From CAZYSK01 sp964649415 (GTDB lineage: Bacteria > Chloroflexota > Anaerolineae > B4-G1): a stretch of 64,000 nucleotides of DNA. Shown in pieces: positions 50,783 to 59,484 of this stretch; positions within the stretch are counted from its first letter, which is position 1; the number at the start of each line of letters is the position of its first letter. The notes below the pieces were generated by a model. The model was not told where the DNA came from. It searched no databases and saw only the letters and a program-made list of their open reading frames with translations. The stretch lies in contig CAZYSK010000009.1 of NCBI GenBank assembly GCA_964649415.1, positions 1-64,000 of the forward strand. The letters are read 5' to 3'. The position numbers were made by a program, and so were the translations under genes.

Positions 50783-51637
50783 TCAGGCCTTCAGGCCACC
50801 CTGGGTCAGTCCCTCGATGAACTGGCGCTGCAGACTGAAGAAGAAGATCAGGACTGGGGCGATCATCATTATTGCCCCGGCACTGGTTAGCGACCAGTCT
50901 CGACTATATCGGGTGGTGAAATACCAATAACTGGTTGTGACTGGAAAAAGCTCCGGGACGTGCACGAATATGAGCGCGATCTGAAACTCGCCCCAAACAC
51001 CCAGCGCGGTCACCAGGCCAACTGTCAGGAAACCAGGCCACGCGAGCGGCAGTATCACTCTTGTGAGGACCTGTAGCTCGTTAGCGCCGTCCACGCGGGC
51101 AGCGTCCTCAAAGTCACGCGGTATCTGCACCATGTAGGAGCGCAGGAGAAAGATCGCAAAGGGTGAGTTAAGGGCAATATAGATCAAGATCAGCCCATGC
51201 AGAGTGTCAACCAACCCCAGTAGCCGCCAGAGGGAATAGAGAGGTACCAGAAACAGAAAGGTTGGTAGGGTCGATCCCCCCAGCATGTACATCATGAAGA
51301 TGTTCGAGCCTGGCGGATCCAACCGGGCCAGACTAAAGGCTGCCAGACCTCCCATCACCAGCACGCCGGCAACCGTGCCCACCACCAGGATCGCGCTGTT
51401 GCGCGCTGTTGTCGACAGTCTCCCTTCCACCCAGGCATTGGCGTAGTTCTCCAGGTGGAATTCCTTGGGCGGACCCAAAGGATTGGCCATCGCTTCAGCA
51501 GTGGTCTTGAGGGAATTGAACCCAAGAACAACCAGCGGTCCTAAGGCAAAGACCAGGGCCAGGGTCAGCACAACATAGTTGATGATCTTGCTGCTCTGGC
51601 GCTTTGGTTTGAACATCTGTCTGATCATATTTCCCAT
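50783..51637 (-). CDS. Carbohydrate ABC transporter permease (MalG type)
   Basis: A 284-residue inner-membrane permease with six membrane segments. The EAA cytoplasmic loop, EDAARVDGANELQVLTRVILPLAWP, lies near residues 175-200. It pairs with the upstream permease to form the channel. The ATG overlaps the MalF-type stop by 13 bp. No ATPase gene is in the operon; such systems often borrow a shared MsmK-like ATPase. Confidence 0.92.
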   Translation of the reverse strand: MGNMIRQMFKPKRQSSKIINYVVLTLALVFALGPLVVLGFNSLKTTAEAMANPLGPPKEFHLENYANAWVEGRLSTTARNSAILVVGTVAGVLVMGGLAAFSLARLDPPGSNIFMMYMLGGSTLPTFLFLVPLYSLWRLLGLVDTLHGLILIYIALNSPFAIFLLRSYMVQIPRDFEDAARVDGANELQVLTRVILPLAWPGFLTVGLVTALGVWGEFQIALIFVHVPELFPVTTSYWYFTTRYSRDWSLTSAGAIMMIAPVLIFFFSLQRQFIEGLTQGGLKA

Positions 51638-52536
51638 CCTCGTCGTCGCAGCAATCCAAACAGGCCGATAATCAGGACCGCGAAAAAGCTCATCGTGAGG
51701 CCGATGGCAGATGCATAGCCAGCCTCGAAGCGGTTAAACGCTTCTCTGAAGAGAAACGTCCCCAGCACTTCGGAAGCGCCAGCCGGTCCCCCCTGAGTGA
51801 GCAGCCAGACATAGTCAAAGACGAGAAACGACCAGATGGCTATCATCATGAACATGAAGAGCAACGTAGGCCGGATACCGGGGAGCGTCACGTGCAAAAA
51901 CTCCTGTATGCGGTTGGCGCCATCGATCTTGGCCGAGTCGTACAGATCTGGGGGGATATTCTGCATCGCTGCCAGAAACAAGGCCATCAAGAAACCCCAG
52001 AAGTGCCAGTTGTCGATAAAGGCAATCGAGAGCAAGACGGTATCGGGATTGCCCAAGAAGGCTCGGTTGAGGCCTGGTATGCCCAGTTTGGCCAATTGCG
52101 CGCCAATACCGAGTCTTGGATTGAGCAGATTGCTCCAGATGCTTGCCGTGATCACGCTTGGCAGGACGTAGGGGAGGAAAATGGTGGCGCGATAGAACAT
52201 GGCGCCGCGTCGCACGCCCGCCAGCAGGCTGGCAACCACCAATGCCAGAACAAACGGAACGGTGAGAAAGAAGGCCGACCAGATCAGATTATTGCTGAAC
52301 GCCTTTCGGAAGTTTACATCCCCAACGAGGGTGCGGTAATTGTCCAGCCCGGTGAACTCGGCCGCCCCGATACCGGACCAGTCGGTGAGCGAATAGTAGA
52401 AGGCTCCCAGTGAAGGCCCGATGACGACAACGAGGTGCAACAACAGGATAGGCAAGATGAGCAGCCAGGGAAGGATCTTTTTCCGAAAGGTGGGGCCACG
52501 GAACCAGCGTCGTATCTCCTGCAATAAAGATGCCAT
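51625..52536 (-). CDS. Carbohydrate ABC transporter permease (MalF type)
   Basis: A 303-residue permease from ATG 52536, with AAAGGATG upstream. Six membrane segments are visible (LLILPILLLHLVVVIGPS, LIWSAFFLTVPFVLALVVASLL and others), with an EAA loop YDSAKIDGANRIQEFLHVTLPGIRPTL near residue 215. Longer in-frame sequence upstream of the ATG is not conserved. It works with the following MalG-type permease and the preceding binding protein. Confidence 0.92.
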   Translation of the reverse strand: MASLLQEIRRWFRGPTFRKKILPWLLILPILLLHLVVVIGPSLGAFYYSLTDWSGIGAAEFTGLDNYRTLVGDVNFRKAFSNNLIWSAFFLTVPFVLALVVASLLAGVRRGAMFYRATIFLPYVLPSVITASIWSNLLNPRLGIGAQLAKLGIPGLNRAFLGNPDTVLLSIAFIDNWHFWGFLMALFLAAMQNIPPDLYDSAKIDGANRIQEFLHVTLPGIRPTLLFMFMMIAIWSFLVFDYVWLLTQGGPAGASEVLGTFLFREAFNRFEAGYASAIGLTMSFFAVLIIGLFGLLRRRGWEI

Positions 52537-52641
52537 TCGTGCATCCTTTCCGTCTGACACGCGACCTGTACCACGCCACCCGGCGTGGGGTGCGGGATGC
52601 CCCGGCATTCATAGCCAGAGCATCCCGACTGATATGAGAGA

Positions 52642-54054
52642 CTAGCGAACCGGGATAGGCGGCATCTCGCCAGCCGCGAATTCTTCGTCGAAGACCTCTC
52701 GCAACCCTTCTAGATATTCCTTAGACGTGATCTCGCCAGCCCAGACCCTCTCGATTTCTTCATAGACATAAACGTCACTCTTGGGCGGCCAGAAGGTCCA
52801 AGTCGTGTACCCATAGTTGCCCGCGTCGGACGCTTCGGCCAACATCGCAAGCATCCCGGCTATGCGAGGGTCAACGTCCTTCAGCGCGTCCGCTTCCAGC
52901 CGGACGGGCCCCGGAACAAGATCACAGTCTCTGAGGCGTCGCGCCTGGACCTCGGGCGAGAAGAAGTACGTGAGGAACTCAACGGCCGCTCGCGGGTTCT
53001 CGGCCTTCTTGTTGACGGACCAGGTATGGCCCATCCCAAGGTCAAAGATCGCCTCGCCGCTCGTAGAGGGCACTGGCACCCAGTCCCAATCATTGTCGCC
53101 GTATTCCCCGGTCTCGATTTGTTCAATCAAAGCACCCGCGACCCAGGTGCCCTCGATTTTCATGGCCGCCTCACCGCTGGCGAGGGCAATGATATAATCA
53201 TCCCAGCCAGTGGTGTAGTAGAACTCCAGCCCCCCCATGAACCAGCCCTTTTGCTGGTGTTCGTTGAGCAGATCGATAGAGCGCACGAAATCTGAGTCAG
53301 TCCAGGGGATCTCCCCGGTCAGCGCTTGGTATACGTTATCCGGGCCGGCCACGTGGTTCAGGTATTCACCAACGAACCACTCATTGGCCGGGCGCCAGTC
53401 AGCATTTCCATGGCTGAAGGGGATGACGCCTGCGGCCTCCATCTTCTCGCAGAGTACGTCCAGTTCGACCCACGTCGTGGGCGGCTCCCAGCCGTGCTCC
53501 TCAAAGACGGCTGTGTTGTAGTAGAGCACCAGCGTTTCGATCTCGTCTGCGATACTATACAGCTCGCCGTCCACCTCTCCCAGGCTCAACGCCCAGGGCA
53601 CGAACAAGTCGTCCCACCCAAACTCGTCGGCATACTCGTCGAGCGCCAGCAATTGGCCGGCCTGGACCAGCTCGTACACAAACGACGGGCCGGGGGTATC
53701 GACTATGTCGGGGCCAGCACCACCCGCCAGCGCGGTGCGAATGGCATCCCACGCCTCGGGCTGATAGACGACCTCCACAAAAATCGTGTCGCTCTGCTCG
53801 TTGAACGGATCGACCACAGTCTCTGCGAGACAGGTAGCCGCCTCTCCACCTCCTGGCGGATCCGTCCACAGTGTGACTGTTTTCTTTTCGACAGGTGCTG
53901 GCTCCTCCTCTGCGGGTTCCTCTGCCGCCGGCTCTTCCGCTGCTGGCTCCTCTACCGCCGGCGCCTCGGTTACCGCAGGAGCCTTGCAACCCGCCAGTAA
54001 CAGGGCCAGGATCATCACGGCCATCACAGCCCTTAGCCAAAACCGCGCGTTCAT
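52642..54054 (-). CDS. Extracellular solute-binding lipoprotein (family 1)
   Basis: A 470-residue CUT1-type binding protein. The signal peptide VMAVMILALLLAGCKAP ends in a clean lipobox (LLAGC). An acidic Pro-Ala-Glu linker repeats EEPAAEEP before the ligand domain (KTVTLWTDPPGG...). GAGGAGGAAAAG lies before the ATG. The ligand is not readable from the sequence; the operon suggests a ribonucleoside or ribose-containing compound. A pair of hairpins separates it from rbsD upstream. Confidence 0.93.
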   Translation of the reverse strand: MNARFWLRAVMAVMILALLLAGCKAPAVTEAPAVEEPAAEEPAAEEPAEEEPAPVEKKTVTLWTDPPGGGEAATCLAETVVDPFNEQSDTIFVEVVYQPEAWDAIRTALAGGAGPDIVDTPGPSFVYELVQAGQLLALDEYADEFGWDDLFVPWALSLGEVDGELYSIADEIETLVLYYNTAVFEEHGWEPPTTWVELDVLCEKMEAAGVIPFSHGNADWRPANEWFVGEYLNHVAGPDNVYQALTGEIPWTDSDFVRSIDLLNEHQQKGWFMGGLEFYYTTGWDDYIIALASGEAAMKIEGTWVAGALIEQIETGEYGDNDWDWVPVPSTSGEAIFDLGMGHTWSVNKKAENPRAAVEFLTYFFSPEVQARRLRDCDLVPGPVRLEADALKDVDPRIAGMLAMLAEASDAGNYGYTTWTFWPPKSDVYVYEEIERVWAGEITSKEYLEGLREVFDEEFAAGEMPPIPVR

Positions 54055-54095
54055 GACTTTTCCTCCTCAGTCTTGTGAACTATAATCGGACACAC

Positions 54096-54166
54096 GGTGG
54101 AGTTCGCTCCACCTCGTTTGGGCGCACAGGTCACTTGCGCGCAGGGAAGTGCGATGACCTGTGCGC
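54096..54166. other. Two hairpins between rbsD and the binding-protein gene
   Basis: GGTGGAG-TTCG-CTCCACC (54096-54113) has a stable UUCG-type loop. GCGCACAGGTCA (54122-54133) pairs with TGACCTGTGCGC (54155-54166). Both fold on the minus-strand transcript. They could limit read-through from rbsD, or protect the abundant binding-protein message. The 241-bp gap has no convincing gene, although AAAGGAGGTGGTG on the minus strand near 54200 could start a short leader peptide. Confidence 0.6.
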
Positions 54167-54295
54167 TTCAGCCTGTCCCTCTGTATTGGATCTGTCACCA
54201 CCTCCTTTCCACCAACGGACACCCCCTGCAGATAACCCGGCCCCGACGACCACCCCAAGAGATCTCAAGCGCACGAATCCGGGCAAGCTAGCGCT

Positions 54296-54691
54296 TCAAA
54301 ACACCACCCCGGCTACCAGGATGACGTTGGCATAGGGAGTGAATTCACCGGTGCGCACGATTGCGCGAGCCGAGTGAGTCTCCTCCTTGAATACGAGATG
54401 CGTCACGGTCTCGATGGGCACATCGCCCAACTGATCGCGAATCGCTTCGTATATGTGCGGGCTCACCGTGATCATCTCCTCGGCAACGATGGCCCGCTCC
54501 ACCTGCATCTCCGTCAGCACGACGCGCAGCGTGTCGAGAAAGGTAGGTATGCCCTCCGCCAGCGCCAGGTCAATACGCCGTGTGTCGAGCGGGATCGGGA
54601 GACCGGCGTCGGCGATCACCAGGGTGTCCAGATGCCCCATGCCAGCGATGACAGACGAGATGGGCTGATTGATGATGCCGGCTTTCTTCAC
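54296..54691 (-). CDS. rbsD: D-ribose pyranase
   Basis: A 131-residue RbsD. It starts MKKAGIINQPISSVIAGMGHLDTLVIADAGLP with the catalytic His in GHLDT, and has LPIPLDTRRIDLAL and the C-terminal RTGEFTPYANVILVAGV. It interconverts beta-pyranose and beta-furanose ribose so that ribokinase can use it. It starts 3 bp after rbsK. Confidence 0.96.
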   Translation of the reverse strand: MKKAGIINQPISSVIAGMGHLDTLVIADAGLPIPLDTRRIDLALAEGIPTFLDTLRVVLTEMQVERAIVAEEMITVSPHIYEAIRDQLGDVPIETVTHLVFKEETHSARAIVRTGEFTPYANVILVAGVVF

Positions 54692-54694
54692 GCG

Positions 54695-55627
54695 CTACCT
54701 CCTTGTGACTCCCTCGGCCAACAGATTCCCCACATCCTGGCGGGTGGGCAGAGAAGACTGGGCGCCCAGCTTCGTCGTCGCCAGAGCACCGGCCGCGTTC
54801 CCCCACCGCACGGCCTCGGCCAGCGCCTTGCCCTCGGCCAGGGCGACGGCAAGGCCGGCCATGAACGCATCGCCCGCTCCCGTGGTGTCCACGGGACTCA
54901 CGTCGAAGGCCGGAAAACGCTCCGTCTTGCCCCCCCGGGCGAGCAGTGCCCCCCGTTCGCCGAGGGTGAGAATGACGTTGCCCACGCCCAAATCCAACAA
55001 CGCCATGGCGGCCACCTCGGCCTCGGCCATGTCTCCCACAGGCAGCCCCGTCAGGAGCGCGGTCTCGTTTTCGTTAGGGGCCAGCACGTCTACCAACGCC
55101 AGCAGCTCAGCGGGCAAGGGCCGAGCGGGGGCCGGGTTGAGAATGACGCTCGCACCGTGGGCATGAGCCATCTGGGCCGCCCGTGTCACGGTCTCCAGCG
55201 GGCTCTCCAGTTGCAGGAGCAGCACGTCCGCGGGAGAGATAGCGGCCGCGGCTGCGTCCACGTCGGCGGGCGAGAGGCGCATGTTGGCCCCCGAGGCGAC
55301 GACGATGCTGTTTTGTCCCGCGTCGTCCACGACAATGAGCGCTACACCTGTGGCGGCCTCGGAATTCCGGAGCACGAAGCGGTGATCCACGCCAGCGGCG
55401 GCCAGGTTGTCCAGCAACTGCTCGGCGAAGGCATCGCACCCCACCCGCCCGACCATCGAGGTGCGCGCCCCGAGCCGGGCAGCGGCCACGGCCTGGTTGG
55501 CCCCTTTGCCACCGGGCACGGTGTGAAAATCGCTGCCGATGATCGTCTCCCCGGGCTGAGGAATGCGCGGCGACCGGGTGACTAAATCCATGTTCAAGCT
55601 ACCAACAACAGTTAGAGACGCGGTCAT
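54695..55627 (-). CDS. rbsK: Ribokinase
   Basis: A 310-residue PfkB-family kinase. Substrate motif VVGSLNMDLVTRSPRIPQPGETI and the glycine pair VPGGKGANQAVAAARLG are N-terminal. The catalytic DTTGAGDAFMAGLAVAL is near residue 255. It phosphorylates ribose to ribose 5-phosphate. It lies between the LacI-type regulator and rbsD, the usual ribose operon order. Confidence 0.96.
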   Translation of the reverse strand: MTASLTVVGSLNMDLVTRSPRIPQPGETIIGSDFHTVPGGKGANQAVAAARLGARTSMVGRVGCDAFAEQLLDNLAAAGVDHRFVLRNSEAATGVALIVVDDAGQNSIVVASGANMRLSPADVDAAAAAISPADVLLLQLESPLETVTRAAQMAHAHGASVILNPAPARPLPAELLALVDVLAPNENETALLTGLPVGDMAEAEVAAMALLDLGVGNVILTLGERGALLARGGKTERFPAFDVSPVDTTGAGDAFMAGLAVALAEGKALAEAVRWGNAAGALATTKLGAQSSLPTRQDVGNLLAEGVTRR

Positions 55628-55666
55628 GAGTCCTCACAATCAACCCGCTACAGGTAGATTGGTAGA

Positions 55667-56698
55667 TTAGTAGACTGGTTGTCCATCCGTGTCCACGTCG
55701 GGTACTGCATCCAGCCGGGCCGTGGACTGGCGCACCAGGATGCTCACATCAAAAACGCGCCGGCGGGCCGGCATATCCAGATCGTGCATACGCTCGATCA
55801 ACAACCTCGTGGCAACCGTGCCCATCTCGTATTTGGGCTGTGCAACGGTGGTGAGCGGGGGATTGGTGAAAGACGCCAGCCGCACGTCATCGAAGCCAAC
55901 CACCGACACCTCGCCGGGGACCCGCAGCCCCAGCTCCAAGGCCTCGCAGATCACGCCGATGGCCATCATATCGTTGCACGCGAAAATGGCCGTCGGCGGG
56001 TTGCCCATAGCCAAGAGGGAATGCGTGGTCCGATACCCACTCTCGCACCGAAAATCACCTTTCACGATGAGACGCTCATCCACAGGGACGCCGAACGCCT
56101 CCAACACCCGGCGATATCCAGTGACCCGGTCGGCGCTCGGGGTGACGTCCGAGGGGCCAGTGATGCAGCCAATGCGGCGATGGCCCAGCTCCAGCAAGTG
56201 CCGGGTGGCCAACTCCCCCCCGCGCGCGTTGTCCGTCAACACAGAGTCCACGGCGACGTCAGGGATGTCGCGGTCCACCACGACCAGAGGGATACGCTGC
56301 GCCTGCAGGTCGCGGATGTGCTCCGTACTCACCCCGGCCGCCACGAAGATGATGCCGTCCACCCGCTTCTCGGCCAGCACGCTGGTATACAGCAGTTCCT
56401 TATCCAGGTCGCCATCGGAGTTGCACAGAATGACACTGTACCCATGCTCGAAGCTGGTGTCCTCGACACCCCGGGAGACCTCGGCAAAGAACGGGTTGGC
56501 ATTATCGGGGATGATCATGCCGATGGTGTGGGTCTTCCCTCGGCGCAGGCTGCGGGCCAGGGTATTGGGCTGGTAGCCCAGCTCTTGTATGGCAGCCAGC
56601 ACACGTCCCCGGAGTTCATCGCTGACAGGACGCGTCTCGTTCACCACGTGGGAGACGGTAGTGATCGAGACACCTGCACGCTCCGCCACGTCGCGCAT
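55667..56698 (-). CDS. LacI/PurR family transcriptional regulator
   Basis: A 343-residue regulator. The helix-turn-helix is at the N-terminus: MRDVAERAGVSITTVSHVVNE, then a hinge helix and LGYQPNTLARSLRRG. The ligand domain resembles RbsR/PurR (IGMIIPDNANPFFAEVSRGVED, GFDDVRLASFTNPPLTTV). The start is set at ATG 56698 because longer frames translate the operator region. It probably represses its own operon until ribose or a related sugar binds. Confidence 0.93.
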   Translation of the reverse strand: MRDVAERAGVSITTVSHVVNETRPVSDELRGRVLAAIQELGYQPNTLARSLRRGKTHTIGMIIPDNANPFFAEVSRGVEDTSFEHGYSVILCNSDGDLDKELLYTSVLAEKRVDGIIFVAAGVSTEHIRDLQAQRIPLVVVDRDIPDVAVDSVLTDNARGGELATRHLLELGHRRIGCITGPSDVTPSADRVTGYRRVLEAFGVPVDERLIVKGDFRCESGYRTTHSLLAMGNPPTAIFACNDMMAIGVICEALELGLRVPGEVSVVGFDDVRLASFTNPPLTTVAQPKYEMGTVATRLLIERMHDLDMPARRRVFDVSILVRQSTARLDAVPDVDTDGQPVY

Positions 56699-56751
56699 CG
56701 TAACGATGGGGCACCTCCTATGTGGCCACACGACCGGACAGGTGAGGCTCT

Positions 56752-56791
56752 GCGCAAAGGATTGCGCAAACCTTTGCGCAAACGATTGCGA
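56752..56791 (-). promoter_or_regulatory. Tandem LacI-type operators in the regulator promoter
   Basis: Several TTTGCGCAA half-sites stand in a row: TTGCGCAAACGATTGCGAA (near-palindrome with a central CG, 56773-56791) and TGCGCAAAGGATTGCGCA (56752-56769). Central-CG palindromes of this type are the known operators of the LacI/PurR family. They begin at the predicted transcription start of the regulator gene, fitting autoregulation. Confidence 0.75.
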
Positions 56792-56793
56792 AC

Positions 56794-56822
56794 AGTATAC
56801 CACACCCGGATGCAGATGTCAA
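56794..56822 (-). promoter_or_regulatory. Strong promoter of the lacI-rbs operon
   Basis: On the minus strand TTGACA (56817-56822) and TATACT (56794-56799) are 17 bp apart. The predicted start lies next to the operators at 56752-56791. A divergent TAGAAT -10 (56846-56851) for the DUF362 gene lies 24 bp away. Confidence 0.8.
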
Positions 56823-56870
56823 GTGCATGTTCACGTGATTTGTGGTAGAATGGGACCTTGGGATACGGAC

Positions 56871-56887
56871 CGCCGGCATCCTGCCGG
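56871..56887. repeat. Hairpin GCCGGC-ATCCT-GCCGGC
   Basis: Preceded by GGACC, as in the 6292-6308 copy, with an ATCYT loop and another stem. It lies in the leader of the DUF362 gene. Confidence 0.6.
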
Positions 56888-56914
56888 CACAATAGCCGCA
56901 TCTGCGGAGGTACA

Positions 56915-58156
56915 ATGAACAAGAACTTTCCCGGACGGGGCAAGGTGGCCGTCCTCAAGACCCAACCTGAGACGGTGCTGGACGACTACGCCCGCCTGAT
57001 GGAGCTGGCAGGCGTCAGGGACGCCATGCCGCGGGACGTCGAGACCATTCTAAAGATCAACATATCGTGGCAAACCTGGTACCCGGCCTGCTCGACCGCC
57101 CCCTGGCAACTGGAGGGCGTGATCCGGGCATTGCAGGCCGCGGGCTATCGAGACCTGATCGCCGGCCACAACAACACCGTCGTCGTGAACGCCTACTTGG
57201 GCGAGCGCAATAACAAGCACAAGTACGTCACCGACAAGCATGGGCTGCGTAACGTCCACCTCTACGAACCGCAGTACAACTGGGTGCGCTACGAACCCAA
57301 ACAGCCGTTCCTGGTGCTGGATCAGATCTACCCCGAGGGCGTCTACATCCCCGAGATACTGATTGGGCGCAATATCGTCCAGTTGCCCACGGTCAAGACA
57401 CACGTCTTCACCACTATCACCGGCGCGATGAAAAACGCGTTTGGCGGGCTCCTGGGCACGAAGCGCCATTGGACCCACTCCGTCATCCACGAGACGCTGG
57501 TGGACCTGTTGATGATCCAGCAGGACATTCACCCGGGGCTGTTCGCCGTGATGGACGGGACGTTCGCCGGCGACGGTCCCGGTCCCCGCGCCATGCGATG
57601 GCACGAGAAGGACATCATCCTGGCCTCGGCCGACCAGGTGGCCATTGACGCGGTCTCGGCCAAGCTTCAGGGTTTCGATCCCCTCTCTATCCCCTTCATC
57701 CGCATGGCTCACGAGCGCGGGCTAGGCGTGGGCGATCCCGACCAGATCGAGATTGTGGGCGAGGATCCGGACTGGGTGATGGCCCAGAACTGGCATTTCG
57801 TCCAGGAGGACACCTTCGCCAGTCGGGGGCAGAAACTGATATACCATGGGTGGCTGCACCCACTGGAGCCACTGTTGCTGCAGACGCCGCTGGTGCCCTG
57901 GTCCTATTTCGCCAGCAATTTCTACCACAACGTCTACTGGTACCCCTTCGTAGGACGCCAACGAGTAGCGGCCGCACTGGATACCAAGTGGGGCCGTATG
58001 TTCACCGAATACGGATCTGAGGCCGGGATGCGCGGCGCGGTGATGCCGGGGATGGAGCCGAAAACCGTCGCCGCCGCTGCCGCCGGACTGGGCCTCCTGG
58101 CAATTGGCCTTGGTGCGGGCGCGTGGTGGCTCTGGCGCCGCCGCCGCCGCGCATAG
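56915..58156 (+). CDS. DUF362 domain protein with C-terminal membrane anchor
   Basis: A 413-residue protein from ATG 56915, with GGAGG upstream. The DUF362 core has VAVLKTQPETV, LKINISWQTWYPACSTAPW, GRNIVQLPTVKTHVFTTITGAMKNAFGGLLG and FAVMDGTFAGDGPGPRAMRW. A single membrane helix (AAAAAGLGLLAIGLGAGAWWLW) and RRRRRA close the protein, so it is tail-anchored with a cytoplasmic tip. DUF362 proteins are often iron-sulfur proteins, but I see no ferredoxin domain here. It is transcribed away from the lacI-rbs operon. Confidence 0.85.
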   Translation: MNKNFPGRGKVAVLKTQPETVLDDYARLMELAGVRDAMPRDVETILKINISWQTWYPACSTAPWQLEGVIRALQAAGYRDLIAGHNNTVVVNAYLGERNNKHKYVTDKHGLRNVHLYEPQYNWVRYEPKQPFLVLDQIYPEGVYIPEILIGRNIVQLPTVKTHVFTTITGAMKNAFGGLLGTKRHWTHSVIHETLVDLLMIQQDIHPGLFAVMDGTFAGDGPGPRAMRWHEKDIILASADQVAIDAVSAKLQGFDPLSIPFIRMAHERGLGVGDPDQIEIVGEDPDWVMAQNWHFVQEDTFASRGQKLIYHGWLHPLEPLLLQTPLVPWSYFASNFYHNVYWYPFVGRQRVAAALDTKWGRMFTEYGSEAGMRGAVMPGMEPKTVAAAAAGLGLLAIGLGAGAWWLWRRRRRA

Positions 58157-58255
58157 CGAACGTACACGCACCACCTTAACATACGGGGGCGCGCGGACGC
58201 GGAACACGTGCCCGCGCCATCCCGGGTTCCTGCCCATAGACAAGAGGAGGCTTCA

Positions 58256-59425
58256 ATGCACCCCACCCGCAGTTTCATCTCCGAGCGCGTCGCAGACGTG
58301 CCGCCATCGGGCATCCGTCGCTTCTTTGACATTGCCGCCACGATGGATGACGTGATCAGCCTGGGCATCGGTGAGCCCGATTTCGTCACACCCGACCCCA
58401 TACTCGCAGCGGGCATCAAAGCGCTGGAGAAGGGAGAGACCCACTACACCTCCAATTCCGGCCTGATAGAACTCCGCCACGCCATCGCCGAGCACCTGGA
58501 CCGGCTGTACGGCCAGACGTACGATCCGGCCAGCGAGATTCTAGTCACCGTTGGCGTCTCAGAGGCGCTCTACCTGGCCCTGGCCGCCACCATCGACCCG
58601 GGTGACGAGGTCATCGTCCCCCACCCCTGCTTCGTCTCGTACGCACCGGAGGTCACCCTCGCCGGAGGCACGCCGGTGATCGTGCCGACCCGGGTGGAGA
58701 ACGATTTCCAGTTGACGGCCGAGGACCTGGCGGCGGCAATCACGCCGCGCACCAAGGCCCTGTTGATCGCCTATCCCAACAACCCCACCGGCGCAGTGAT
58801 GAGCCGCGAGCGGATGAACGAAATCGCCGTCCTGGCCGAGCAGCACGACCTGCTGGTCATCTCCGACGAAATCTACGACCGGTTGGTCTACGGGGTGGAG
58901 CACGTGTCCTTCCCCAGCCTGCCCGGGATGCACAAGCGCACGGTGCTGCTGCAGGGCTTCTCCAAGTCCTACGCCATGACCGGCTGGCGTATCGGCTATA
59001 TGGCTGCCCCGCGCGAGATTCTGGGCCAGATCCACAAGGTGCACCAGTACACGATCATGTGCGCGTCCACGGCCTCGCAGTACGCAGCGCTGGCGGCCAT
59101 CCGCGAGGGCGAACCTCACGTGCAGGAGATGGCGGCCGAATATAACCGCCGTCGCCGCCTCATCGTCGACGGGCTGAACCAAATCGGCCTGAAGTGCTTC
59201 GAGCCTCAGGGGGCATTCTACGCCTTCCCCTCTATCGGGATCACGGGGATGGACGAGACCGAATTCGCCGAGACGCTGCTGCAGGAGGAGCGAATCGCAC
59301 TGATACCCGGCAGCGCCTTCGGGGAGGCCGGACAGGGCTACGTGCGCTGCTCCTACGCCACCGCCTACGAGAAGATCGAACAGGCGCTGGAACGGCTACA
59401 GCGGTTTGTGAGGCGGCACGGGTAG
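58256..59425 (+). CDS. Class I/II pyridoxal-phosphate aminotransferase
   Basis: A 389-residue enzyme from ATG 58256, with GAGGAGG upstream. Fold-type I landmarks are ISLGIGEPDFVTPDPI, YPNNPTGAVMS, VISDEIYDRLVYG and FSKSYAMTGWRIGYM (PLP Lys in SKS). The PLP-phosphate Arg and the C-terminal RCSYATAYE follow. It probably uses aspartate, alanine or an aromatic amino acid; the exact substrate is unclear. It lies 60 bp before gatB. Confidence 0.93.
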   Translation: MHPTRSFISERVADVPPSGIRRFFDIAATMDDVISLGIGEPDFVTPDPILAAGIKALEKGETHYTSNSGLIELRHAIAEHLDRLYGQTYDPASEILVTVGVSEALYLALAATIDPGDEVIVPHPCFVSYAPEVTLAGGTPVIVPTRVENDFQLTAEDLAAAITPRTKALLIAYPNNPTGAVMSRERMNEIAVLAEQHDLLVISDEIYDRLVYGVEHVSFPSLPGMHKRTVLLQGFSKSYAMTGWRIGYMAAPREILGQIHKVHQYTIMCASTASQYAALAAIREGEPHVQEMAAEYNRRRRLIVDGLNQIGLKCFEPQGAFYAFPSIGITGMDETEFAETLLQEERIALIPGSAFGEAGQGYVRCSYATAYEKIEQALERLQRFVRRHG

Positions 59426-59484
59426 AGGGTGGAGGCAAGAGGCAGAATGCAGGATGTTCTGAGACACGTGAGTGGAGGGAGATC

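Noticed and set aside
56699..56803. Longer N-terminus for the LacI regulator
   Set aside because: It translates the operator half-sites (SFAQRFAQSFAQ) and begins within the predicted promoter-operator region.
59194..59484. Longer N-terminus for GatB
   Set aside because: It overlaps the aminotransferase in another frame; the TTG at 59485 gives the exact family start.
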